Positions 1 to 7,351 of a DNA stretch of 64,000 bases are shown here, piece after piece (the first letter of the stretch is position 1; the number at the start of each line of letters is the position of its first letter). Both the position numbers and the translations under genes were made by a program. This DNA is from CAADGU01 sp964581605. Its GTDB lineage: Bacteria; Chloroflexota; Anaerolineae; Promineifilales; Promineifilaceae. Where the stretch lies: the NCBI GenBank assembly GCA_964581605.1, contig CAZOPF010000004.1, positions 48,589-112,588 of the forward strand. The letters are read 5' to 3'. The notes beneath the pieces are model-generated. The model searched no databases, was not told where the DNA came from, and saw nothing but the letters and a program-made list of their open reading frames with translations.

Positions 1-2
1 AT

Positions 3-227
3 ACGGTGTTGACGGCCGTTTGCGCTCTAGCGCTCGGTTTTTGGCCGCAGATGGATGTGGGGTATTTGCTGCCGGTGGGGGTGGTCACGGCCGTGCTCAT
101 CCAGCGCACCCTCATCCTGCTGCAAAACCCCGGCCAACGCCACGCCGCTCTGGCCCTCTTCCACCTCTCCAATCTCTATCTGGCGCTTGTACTCGTCGTC
201 ATCATGCTGGCGACTTTATGGAGGTAA
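3..227 (+). CDS. ctaB: Protoheme IX farnesyltransferase (heme O synthase), C-terminal end only
   Basis: Only the last 74 codons are present; the reading frame is open to the left edge. The tail resembles the final two membrane helices of UbiA-type heme O synthases, which add a farnesyl group to heme b in the membrane for use in heme-copper oxidases. The stretch around residues 30-65 (RTLILLQNP, then ALFHLSNLYLALV) matches the usual C-terminal pattern of a loop ending in xxNP, then LFxxSxxYL. Its stop codon lies 5 bases before the start of the oxidase subunit gene and shares the same GGAGG-containing leader, so the two are surely co-transcribed. Co-location with a heme-copper oxidase supports the call. 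Family assignment from this short tail is an inference. Confidence 0.7.
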   Translation, partial: TVLTAVCALALGFWPQMDVGYLLPVGVVTAVLIQRTLILLQNPGQRHAALALFHLSNLYLALVLVVIMLATLWR

Positions 228-232
228 AATTC

Positions 233-1870
233 ATGTACAAAACATCAGACAAACTCACCGCCTGGTACATCGGCATTGGCATGGCCGCCCTCTTTGTGGG
301 TGGCTCGCTGGGGCCGCTGCAAAAGCTAGAACACGTGGGCATCAACCTGTATACCGCCCTCAACAATATCGGTTTAGCCAGCTACTACCAGGGGCTAACC
401 ATTCACGCCGTCCTCAACGCCCTGGTGTGGACAACCTTCTTCATCGTCGGTTTCTTCACCTTTATCATCCCCCGCAGCCTGGAAAAACCGCTAACCATGC
501 CCAAACTGAATGTGCTGTCGCTCATTCTCATGGTGGTGGGGTTGGTGATGGCGGCCGTGCCCATCTTGATGAATCTGGCCACCGTCCTCTTCACCTTTTA
601 CCCGCCGCTCAAGGCCAATCCCTTCTTTTACATTGGCCTGGTGCTGGTGGTGGTGGGTTCTTGGGTCGCCGGCTATGGCTTTTATGCCACCTACCTCTCC
701 TGGCGTAAAGAACATAAAGGGGAAAAAACACCCCTCATCGCCCTGGGCAGCGTCATCACCATGGTCATGTGGCAAGTTGCCACCCTGGGCGTAGCCATAG
801 AGCTTCTCGTCTTTGTCATCCCCTGGTCTATGGGACTCATCGCCGGCACAGACCCGCAGCTCAACCGCACCTTCTTTTGGTTCACCGGCCACCCGTTGGT
901 TTACTTCTGGCTGCTGCCCGCCTACATTTCCTGGTACTGTATGGTGCCCAAACAGGCAGGCGGCAAATTGTTCAGCGAACCGTTGGCACGGCTGGTTTTC
1001 TGGCTCTTTCTGGCGCTCTCTGTGCCGGTGGGGCTGCATCACCAGTTTGTGGACCCCGGCGTGCCGCAAGGCTGGAAGATCGTCCATTTTGTCCTCACCT
1101 TCAGCCTGTTTATCCCCAGTATGATCACGGCTTTTACGGTGGTGGCCTCGCTGGAAATAGGCGGGCGAGCGCGTGGTGGCACGGGGCTGCTCAATTGGGT
1201 ACGTTATCTGCCCTGGGGCGATCCTTCCTATGCAGCCCAAAATCTGGCGATGATCTTGTTTGTCTTTGGCGGTATCGGCGGCCTGACGAATGCCAGCTAT
1301 AACCTGAACATAGCCATTCACAACACGATGTGGGTGCCGGGCCATTTTCACCTGACGGTGGGTTCGGCCGTCACCCTCACCTTCTTTGGCATCGCTTACT
1401 GGCTGGTGCCGATGCTGGCAAATAAGCCCTTGTGGAGCCGCAAGATGGGGGTATGGCAGGCATGGACGTGGTTTGTGGGCATGTTGTTGATGTCAAACGG
1501 CCTGCACATCATCGGCCTGAACCTGAGTGTGCCCCGCCGCACAATGTTGGGCGCGGCCCCCTATGCGGCCACTGACTGGCAGCCGATGTTGATTGAAGCG
1601 GCTATCGGCGGCGTCATTTTGGGCATTAGCGGCCTGCTCTTTTACATCAATATGATTGGCACAGTTGCGCAAAAGAAACGGCTGGAAGTGCCCATGGAAA
1701 TGCCGGTAGCCGAGGTTTACCACCCGGAAGAGCCGGTGCCCGGCTGGTTGGATACCTGGCGGCCGTGGGTGGTGTTAACAGTTTTGTTAATTGTGGTGGC
1801 TTATGGCCCGGTTTTGGTAGACTTAATTTCAAATATGCAATTGACCTCACCGGGATTCAAGGTGTGGTAA
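233..1870 (+). CDS. cbaA: ba3-type cytochrome c oxidase subunit I
   Basis: This is the catalytic subunit of a B-family heme-copper oxidase, reducing oxygen to water at the cell membrane. The 545-residue product follows the Thermus ba3 subunit I closely from end to end. Visible ligands: H58 (YYQGLTIHAVLNA, low-spin heme), H220 and the cross-linked Y224 (GHPLVYFWLLPAY), H269 and H270 (LHHQF, CuB), H371 and H373 (HNTMWVPGHFHL, the high-spin and low-spin hemes). About 13 hydrophobic helices are spread along it. The ATG at 233 is chosen because GGAGG lies 8 bases upstream and the family begins at this point; the open frame further upstream is ctaB read in another frame. No subunit II gene lies in the window; it could be upstream of ctaB. 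A cytochrome c gene follows 25 bases later. Confidence 0.93.
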   Translation: MYKTSDKLTAWYIGIGMAALFVGGSLGPLQKLEHVGINLYTALNNIGLASYYQGLTIHAVLNALVWTTFFIVGFFTFIIPRSLEKPLTMPKLNVLSLILMVVGLVMAAVPILMNLATVLFTFYPPLKANPFFYIGLVLVVVGSWVAGYGFYATYLSWRKEHKGEKTPLIALGSVITMVMWQVATLGVAIELLVFVIPWSMGLIAGTDPQLNRTFFWFTGHPLVYFWLLPAYISWYCMVPKQAGGKLFSEPLARLVFWLFLALSVPVGLHHQFVDPGVPQGWKIVHFVLTFSLFIPSMITAFTVVASLEIGGRARGGTGLLNWVRYLPWGDPSYAAQNLAMILFVFGGIGGLTNASYNLNIAIHNTMWVPGHFHLTVGSAVTLTFFGIAYWLVPMLANKPLWSRKMGVWQAWTWFVGMLLMSNGLHIIGLNLSVPRRTMLGAAPYAATDWQPMLIEAAIGGVILGISGLLFYINMIGTVAQKKRLEVPMEMPVAEVYHPEEPVPGWLDTWRPWVVLTVLLIVVAYGPVLVDLISNMQLTSPGFKVW

Positions 1871-1895
1871 ATCTAAAAAGCATGGAGGTTCTTTA

Positions 1896-2330
1896 ATGCG
1901 TAAGTTTAGTTTCGTAGTATTACTGGTTTTGGCTCTTTCGCTGTTCCTGGCTGCCTGCGGCGGTGGGGGCGGCGAAGCGGCCAGCGATGAAGCAGCCGTC
2001 GCCCCCCGTTCTGTCGGCAATGCGGCCAATGGCGAATCGCTTTACAAACAGCCGGTCATCGGCAAGAACAGTGCGCCGGGCTGTAACACCTGCCATTCGT
2101 TGGATGAAGGCGTGGTGCTGGTGGGGCCATCCCATGCCGGGATGGGGACGCGAGCGGAAACGGCCGTGCCCGGCCAATCGGCTGAGGATTATCTGCGTGA
2201 ATCCATCACCAACCCCAATGCCCACGTGACCGAAGGGTATGCGGAAGGCGTGATGTACCAGAACTATGCCACTGATTTGACCGAACAGGAAATCAATGAT
2301 CTGGTAGCCTTTTTGCTGTCGCTCCAATAA
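1896..2330 (+). CDS. Lipoprotein class I cytochrome c
   Basis: A 144-residue membrane-anchored c-type cytochrome. Residues 1-20 are a signal peptide ending in a lipobox (LAAC, C21), followed by a glycine-rich linker. The single heme site is CNTCH (63-67) and M120 (EGVMYQNY) is the likely sixth ligand. The C-terminal helix (LTEQEINDLVAFLLSLQ) is typical of small cytochromes c. A ribosome site GGAGG sits 8 bases before the ATG. It lies directly after the oxidase subunit, so it probably delivers electrons to that oxidase, or stands in for the cytochrome domain of a subunit II. The role is inferred from position; the cytochrome fold is seen directly. Confidence 0.9.
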   Translation: MRKFSFVVLLVLALSLFLAACGGGGGEAASDEAAVAPRSVGNAANGESLYKQPVIGKNSAPGCNTCHSLDEGVVLVGPSHAGMGTRAETAVPGQSAEDYLRESITNPNAHVTEGYAEGVMYQNYATDLTEQEINDLVAFLLSLQ

Positions 2331-2344
2331 TCACTTAGCGGCAA

Positions 2345-2370
2345 TAGGCGCCGGTCATGACCGGCGCCTA
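2345..2370. repeat. Perfect 26-base palindrome after the cytochrome c gene
   Basis: The two 13-base halves (TAGGCGCCGGTCA and its reverse complement) are exact. It begins 14 bases after the cytochrome stop and ends 12 bases before the next start. There is no T-run after it, so it is not a standard intrinsic terminator. It may stabilise the upstream mRNA end or reduce read-through. Confidence 0.7.
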
Positions 2371-2382
2371 TCGCCAATCCCC

Positions 2383-4425
2383 ATGACCCTCCTCAAACCG
2401 AAAGACCCCGAACTGCTGCCGGGCGCTAACCCGGAAACTGATTGCCAACCTGCTGTTGAAACCCCCACCTTGCCCCCATCTGATGAAGATGAGGACGGCC
2501 ATGAACATGCTGTCACCTGGGCGGCGGTGGGCAGTGGGCCGGGTGGTAATACGCTGGATAGCTGGCGGCGACGGCCGTCAGGCTGGGCTGTCTGGCTGGA
2601 AAAAGTGGCACTGGCTATCGAGAAGCCAGTGAACCGTGCCATTGGCAATAACCGGCTGAACCCCTTCTACCACACCGGCCCGATTGCCCTCTTTCTGCTG
2701 CTGGTGGTGGGGCTGACCGGTTTTTATCTCTTCCTCTTTTTTCAATACGGGTATGAAGCCTCGTACAACGCGGTGGTGCGGTACGACAGCCAGTTCATTG
2801 CCCGCGCCATGCGTGCCATCCACCGCTACGCTTCCGGCGCGTTGGTCATCACCACCCTGCTGCACGCTTACCGTACCCTGTTCATGGAGCGGTTTCGCGG
2901 GCCGCGCTGGCTGGCCTGGGTGACGGGTATTGTGCTGACGGGCATCATCTGGCTGGCNNNNNNNNNNNNNNNNNNNNNNNNNNNNNNNNNNNNNNNNNNN
3001 NNNNNNNNNNNNNNNNNNNNNNNNNNNNNNNNNNNNNNNNNNNNNNNNNNNNNNNNNAAATGGCTGCCGGAGACGCATTGGCTGGCTGGTCTGACGTTGC
3101 TGCTGGCGGCGGCCGGTATTGCTTTTCCTCTCACGCTCCTGCCGGCGGCTAATCCGCTACAACTGCCAACGGCCGTGAGCCTGGACCCACTATTTCTGTT
3201 TTTCTTACCTGTGGCGGGGCAGGAGACGGCCGTTCTCCTCTGGTCGTCGCTCCTGGTCATAACCGTTGTAGCTCTGGCGCTGCCCTGGCTTTCGCGGGAT
3301 CGTTCACTGCACACGGCCGCTGCTTTGCCAAAGGTCAATATCATCAAAGAGCGCTGCACCGGCTGTACCAAATGTGCTCTGGACTGCCCTTATGGGGCCA
3401 TTACGATGGTGGAACGGCACGATGACAAACCGCACAAGTTTATCGCGATTGAAGACCCCAGCCTGTGTGTTTCCTGCGGCATTTGCGTGGGGTCATGCGA
3501 TGGTGTGGCCGTGACAATGGGCGACACGCCGCCCGCCTTGCTGTGGGATGAGATCGCGCTGCGCCTGTCGCTGGCGCAGGCCAAATCCGAACAGCCGGTG
3601 AAACTCGTTTTCACCTGCGAACGACATGCTGTGCATAATGGGCAGGTAATGAGCAACGGGCGCCAGGACACCGTGATTATGGCCCTGCCCTGTGTGGGAG
3701 TATTGCCGCCGGATGTGCTGCCGCGAGCGTTGGAAGCGGGGGCGACGGCCGTGCAGATCATCGGCTGCCCGCCAGAGGATTGCCACAACCGGGAAGGCAA
3801 CCTGTGGACGGCCCAACGGCTGCGGCGGCAGCGTGTACCGCGTCTGAAACGGCCGTATGCCCAGGCGCCAATTACGGCCGTATGGCAGCCACCGAATGAA
3901 TTTGCTCATGCCCTGCACACACCGCCGGTTATGGCCGCCGATGAGGCAGGGCACATGCAACCCGATTATATGGCCTCGCGCCGTTACCATTGGCCGCTGA
4001 CATGGCGGCATTATGCGGTGGCTTTTGGGCTGCTGCTGCTGGTGTTATTAGCGCAGATATGGTTGACGGATGTGTGGGTAGGTACGGCCGTGAGCCAATC
4101 ACCACAACTCCGCCTGATATTGCCTGATCCGGCCGCGCCGCTGGCCTTGCCACCGCAGCAAACCATTACCCTGCATCTGGATGTAGACGGCCAACCCCTT
4201 ATCAGCCAGCCAATTGGCCTGGAAGAATTGGACAAACCTGTTTTTGCCGCAGAGCCGTTGGCGGCGGGCACTCATCTGGTGCAATGGTGGCTGGAGTTGG
4301 GCGGGGATGACGGCCGTGTGATTTTGTTTGACGAAAGTGTGACAATCGCTCCTGGCGAGGTGCTGCGCCTGCAATATCAACCTGAGCAACCAATTCATTG
4401 CCGGGCGGCCGTCTGTGCAGAATAA
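2383..4425 (+). CDS. Fused cytochrome b / 2x[4Fe-4S] ferredoxin / MvhD-like membrane electron-transfer protein (interrupted by a gap)
   Basis: About 680 residues if the 100-N gap is taken at face value; numbering after residue 191 depends on that. Residues 60-191 match the N-terminal half of cytochrome b/b6, with H147 and H161 fourteen apart in one helix as in the heme-ligand pair. After the gap comes another hydrophobic part, then two [4Fe-4S] motifs (C325/C328/C331/C335 and C362/C365/C368/C372). Next is a domain like the delta subunit of methyl-viologen-reducing hydrogenase, with C412, C437, C462 and C467 (GCPPEDCHNREGN is the signature). A helix near 535-555 and a soluble tail follow. Such a protein could pass electrons between quinone, hemes and a soluble iron-sulfur partner. 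It follows the oxidase and cytochrome c genes. The partner hemes' other ligands would be in or near the gap. Continuity across the gap is assumed, not proven. Confidence 0.75.
   Translation: MTLLKPKDPELLPGANPETDCQPAVETPTLPPSDEDEDGHEHAVTWAAVGSGPGGNTLDSWRRRPSGWAVWLEKVALAIEKPVNRAIGNNRLNPFYHTGPIALFLLLVVGLTGFYLFLFFQYGYEASYNAVVRYDSQFIARAMRAIHRYASGALVITTLLHAYRTLFMERFRGPRWLAWVTGIVLTGIIWLXXXXXXXXXXXXXXXXXXXXXXXXXXXXXXXXXXKWLPETHWLAGLTLLLAAAGIAFPLTLLPAANPLQLPTAVSLDPLFLFFLPVAGQETAVLLWSSLLVITVVALALPWLSRDRSLHTAAALPKVNIIKERCTGCTKCALDCPYGAITMVERHDDKPHKFIAIEDPSLCVSCGICVGSCDGVAVTMGDTPPALLWDEIALRLSLAQAKSEQPVKLVFTCERHAVHNGQVMSNGRQDTVIMALPCVGVLPPDVLPRALEAGATAVQIIGCPPEDCHNREGNLWTAQRLRRQRVPRLKRPYAQAPITAVWQPPNEFAHALHTPPVMAADEAGHMQPDYMASRRYHWPLTWRHYAVAFGLLLLVLLAQIWLTDVWVGTAVSQSPQLRLILPDPAAPLALPPQQTITLHLDVDGQPLISQPIGLEELDKPVFAAEPLAAGTHLVQWWLELGGDDGRVILFDESVTIAPGEVLRLQYQPEQPIHCRAAVCAE
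2958..3057. other. Assembly gap, 100 N
   Basis: A run of exactly 100 N, the usual placeholder for a gap of unknown size. It falls inside the cytochrome b part of the fused gene, where the second half of the four-helix heme bundle would be expected. Confidence 0.98.
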
Positions 4426-4515
4426 CCCTCTGGCCTCCTCCCCTTTCCGGTAGTTGCCCGTTTGCCGCTTGATTGGTCTAATAACATCTGTATCTCACCC
4501 TCCATTAAGGGCTTG

Positions 4516-5613
4516 ATGATGCACAACGCAGGTGTGATGACCCTTCTCCGTTTGTTGGCTTTTATGTTGGGATTGATCATAGTAGCAGATGTGGTCATTT
4601 CGGCCATCAAAACGTTTTTAGTGCCACGTGGGGTGCAGGTATGGTTGACAGATGAAGTTTTCCGGGTAGTACGCAAGCTATTTACCCTGCGGCTGCTTGG
4701 CAAAAATTATGAGGAGCGGGACCATATCATGGCTTTTTATGCCCCACTCACACTGTTCCTCATGCCCATTTTGCTGCTGTTATTAATTCATGTGGGCTTT
4801 ATGCTGATGTTTTGGGCGGTGGAGCCTCGGCCGTTTTTTGACATTTTTGAAATCAGTGGTTCATCCTTGCTCACGTTGGGGTCGGCCGAAGTGGAAACAT
4901 TTCCCTCCAAAATTCTGGAATTCACGGAAGCCGCCATTGGGCTGGTGCTGATTGCCCTATTGATTGCTTATTTACCCACGATTTATGGCGCATTTTCGCG
5001 GCGGGAAACGGCCGTGTCCGTATGGGATGCCCGCGCCGGTTCGCCGCCAACTGTGGAAGAGATGGTCGGCCGTGCCTTTCGCACTGGCGAATTGGGCGCC
5101 CTGCGGGACATCTGGCTGGAATGGGAAGTGTGGTTTGCCGAACTGGAAGAAAGTCACACTTCGTTAGGATCATTGGCTTTTTTCCGTTCACCTGTACCCA
5201 ACCGCTCCTGGATCACAGCCTGTGGCAACGTGCTGGACTGCGCTGCTTTCATCCTGACCACCGTAGACGTACCCTATGAACCGCGTGCTGCCTTTTGCCT
5301 GCGCTCCGGCTTTCTGGCGCTGCGCCAGATTGCCACCTTCTTCAAATTGCCCTATGATGCTGATCCCAAACAGGGCGATACGATCAGCATCGGTCGTGAC
5401 GAATATGAAGCCGTCTGTGAATTATTAGCCAACGAGGGTGTGCCCCTTCGCCCGGATAGAGATGAAACCTGGCGGCACTTTGCCGGGTGGCGGGTGAATT
5501 ATGATGCCGCCCTGCTGCAACTGGCAGCCCTGACGATGGCTCCCTACGCTCCCTGGATTTCTGATCGTTCGATAGCGAAACGACCAATAAGTGACCACAA
5601 GTTTCACCCGTAA
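4516..5613 (+). CDS. Membrane protein with an ion-channel-like pore segment
   Basis: A 365-residue protein. The N-terminal third has membrane helices near residues 8-30 and 85-105, a re-entrant stretch (GSSLLTLGSAEVETFP) and another helix near 140-165, the order of a two-helix potassium channel pore. The filter position reads TLGSAE rather than the usual TVGYGD, so ion choice is unclear or it may not conduct. The rest is a soluble domain without a motif I recognise, rich in Trp and Glu (IWLEWEVWFAELEE). The ATG at 4516 is preferred over an upstream TTG because AAGGG lies 5 bases before it. It follows the respiratory cluster by 90 bases but shows no functional link. Channel-like is an inference from topology. 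Confidence 0.6.
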   Translation: MMHNAGVMTLLRLLAFMLGLIIVADVVISAIKTFLVPRGVQVWLTDEVFRVVRKLFTLRLLGKNYEERDHIMAFYAPLTLFLMPILLLLLIHVGFMLMFWAVEPRPFFDIFEISGSSLLTLGSAEVETFPSKILEFTEAAIGLVLIALLIAYLPTIYGAFSRRETAVSVWDARAGSPPTVEEMVGRAFRTGELGALRDIWLEWEVWFAELEESHTSLGSLAFFRSPVPNRSWITACGNVLDCAAFILTTVDVPYEPRAAFCLRSGFLALRQIATFFKLPYDADPKQGDTISIGRDEYEAVCELLANEGVPLRPDRDETWRHFAGWRVNYDAALLQLAALTMAPYAPWISDRSIAKRPISDHKFHP

Positions 5614-5654
5614 AAATCTGGGCCACCTGTGGAAGATTTCCGGGAAAAAGAGGA

Positions 5655-6371
5655 ATGGAAAAAGTGCAACCACGTAAACAACAGACAGAGGATGAACGGC
5701 TGTTAGCCGGGCCAAATCTGGAGCCAATGCCTTATCACCTGACGGATACCTGGCGCATCCTGCGGGTGATGGGGGAGATGGTGGATGCGGTGGATTTGCT
5801 GGCGGAAGTGGGCACGGCCGTAACCATCTTCGGTTCCGCGCGGGTAAAACCGGGAGAGGCACAATATGAAATGGCAACGGCCGTTGCCCGCCTGCTGGGC
5901 CAGGCCGGTTTCAACATCATGACCGGCGGCGGCCCTGGCATCATGGAAGCGGCCAACAAAGGAGCGCAAGAGGCTGGCGTCGTCTCCGTGGGCTTGAATA
6001 TCGAACTCCCCTTTGAACAGCGCCTGAATCCCTATATAGACGTAGGCAAAGAATTCCGCTACTTTTTCACCCGCAAAGTGATGCTGCTCAAATACGCCCA
6101 GGCGCTCGTCATCTTTCCTGGCGGTTTTGGTACAATGGACGAAATGTTTGAAACGCTCACCCTCATCCAGACCGGCAAAATCAAAAACTTCCCCGTTGTC
6201 CTCTTCGATTCCGCCTTTTGGAGCGGGCTGGTAGAATGGCTACGCCACACCATGCTGGCCCAGGGCAAAATCCACCCCGCCGACCTGGAACTCTTCCATA
6301 TTACCGACTCGCCCAATGAAGCCTGTACCATTATTAGCCAGGCACTAAGTGATCGTTTGCAAATAAGTTAG
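5655..6371 (+). CDS. LOG-family protein (nucleoside 5'-monophosphate phosphoribohydrolase type)
   Basis: A 238-residue cytosolic enzyme of the LOG (once called lysine decarboxylase-like) family. The two diagnostic motifs are present: GGGPGIMEAANKG near residues 95-107 and PGGFGTMDEMFE near 155-166. Members cleave the N-glycosidic bond of nucleotide monophosphates, including cytokinin precursors; substrates in bacteria are often unknown. The N-terminal 40 residues are an extra leader seen in the longer bacterial subgroup. The last nine codons (from about 6347) and the stop lie inside a 107-base repeat found again, inverted, at 63843-63949. The C-terminus (DRLQIS) therefore comes from the repeat, and the original end may have been replaced. 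Confidence 0.85.
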   Translation: MEKVQPRKQQTEDERLLAGPNLEPMPYHLTDTWRILRVMGEMVDAVDLLAEVGTAVTIFGSARVKPGEAQYEMATAVARLLGQAGFNIMTGGGPGIMEAANKGAQEAGVVSVGLNIELPFEQRLNPYIDVGKEFRYFFTRKVMLLKYAQALVIFPGGFGTMDEMFETLTLIQTGKIKNFPVVLFDSAFWSGLVEWLRHTMLAQGKIHPADLELFHITDSPNEACTIISQALSDRLQIS

Positions 6372-6453
6372 CGATTGGGTAATTGGGTAATTAAGTAATT
6401 GAAGCGGCTAATTACCAAATTACTCAATTACATCATTACGGCACGGTTACTAA
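6347..6453. repeat. 107-base palindromic repeat element, copy 1 (GTAATTGG type)
   Basis: The element starts inside the upstream gene, supplies its last nine codons and stop, and continues as runs of GTAATTGG facing runs of CCAATTAC around a GCGGC centre. A near-identical inverted copy is at 63843-63949, and a shorter inverted copy at 31809-31887. The shared sequence runs from AAGTGATCG to CACGGTT(A/G)CTAA. Confidence 0.9.
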
Positions 6454-6479
6454 AGGGAAAGGTTTAATAGAAACAGTTT

Positions 6480-7163
6480 ATGGACACCATACTTATCTCC
6501 CTCGTCCCCTACATCATCGGCAGCGCCGTGGTGCCGGTACAAATCATCATCGGCGTGTTACTGCTGCAAAGCCCCCGGCAGGGATTGTTAAAAAGCAGCG
6601 CCTACGTCGCCGGCATGACGGTTACGCGCTTGTTACAGGGGCTGGTCTTTGGCTTTGTTTTCGCCGCGTCCGGCGCGGCCACAGTTGACGGTAGCAGTGG
6701 CAAAAGCCTGGTCGTTTCCACTCTGTTACTGATATTGGGCGTTCTCTTGTTAATCGCGGCTTACAAAAAGTGGCGCAAAGAAGAAGACCCCGATGACCCA
6801 CCCCCCAAATGGCTGACTATGATTGACAGCGCCAGCCCGCTCAAGGCATTTAGCATCGGCTTTTTGCTGCCGCTAATTGCCGCCAAGTTGTGGGTCTTCA
6901 CCCTTAGCGCGTTGGCGACCATTGCCGACGCCCAATTGGGCCAGCCGGCCAGCACAGTTGTTTACCTGCTCTTTATTTTGCTGGCTCAATCCTTGCTGCT
7001 ACTCCCCATTTTCATTCGTATCCTCATGCCTTCCCGATCAAAACCTGTTCTTGATGGGATCTCGGCCTGGTTGACCAAAAACAACCGTCCCATCGCCATT
7101 GTCGTCTCGCTTGTTTTTGGCCTCTTGTTTTTATACTCAGGCATCACCGGCCTGCTTTATTAA
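6480..7163 (+). CDS. GAP/Sap-family six-helix membrane protein
   Basis: A 227-residue integral membrane protein with about six helices in two groups of three, split by a charged cytosolic loop near residues 98-112 (KKWRKEEDPDDPPPK). The pattern and length fit the GAP family related to mycobacterial Sap (sulfolipid-1-addressing protein) and, more distantly, LysE-type exporters. Substrate is unknown. It begins 26 bases after the 107-base repeat. No strong ribosome site is seen beyond AAAGGG further upstream. The family call is moderately sure; a role in export is only suggested by the fold. Confidence 0.6.
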   Translation: MDTILISLVPYIIGSAVVPVQIIIGVLLLQSPRQGLLKSSAYVAGMTVTRLLQGLVFGFVFAASGAATVDGSSGKSLVVSTLLLILGVLLLIAAYKKWRKEEDPDDPPPKWLTMIDSASPLKAFSIGFLLPLIAAKLWVFTLSALATIADAQLGQPASTVVYLLFILLAQSLLLLPIFIRILMPSRSKPVLDGISAWLTKNNRPIAIVVSLVFGLLFLYSGITGLLY

Positions 7164-7190
7164 AAGGTTAGCAACTGTAAAGCCCCTCAA

Positions 7191-7251
7191 GACTTGACAG
7201 GTTTTCAAGTTGATTATGGGATGCGCTTTCCTGCTAGAAACCTGTCAGGTC
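7191..7251. repeat. Intergenic inverted repeat with long loop
   Basis: Arms GACTTGACAGGTTT and AAACCTGTCAGGTC pair at 13 of 14 positions around a 33-base loop. It lies between the GAP-family gene and the kinase gene. No T-run follows. Confidence 0.6.
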
Positions 7252-7314
7252 TGAATAGTTAAAGGTTCGCTGTTGCCTCACGGCCGTACCATATGTTACA
7301 TTTCCCTCATCAAT

Positions 7315-7350
7315 GACCCAATTACTCAATTACTCTATTACCCAATAACC
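7315..7350. repeat. Half-element of the GTAATTGG repeat family
   Basis: Runs of CCCAATTACTCAATTA end one base before the kinase start codon. Only one arm of the palindrome seen elsewhere is present. Confidence 0.6.
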
Positions 7351-7351
7351 T

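Noticed and set aside
20..232. N-terminal extension of the oxidase subunit
   Set aside because: It is ctaB read in another frame; the family N-terminus and the ribosome site are at 233.
491..1351. Minus-strand 286-residue frame opposite the oxidase
   Set aside because: Composition is that of an antisense shadow (His/Gln/Gly rich), with no family resemblance.
2345..2370. Intrinsic terminator
   Set aside because: Perfect palindrome but no T-run; the next gene starts 12 bases later.
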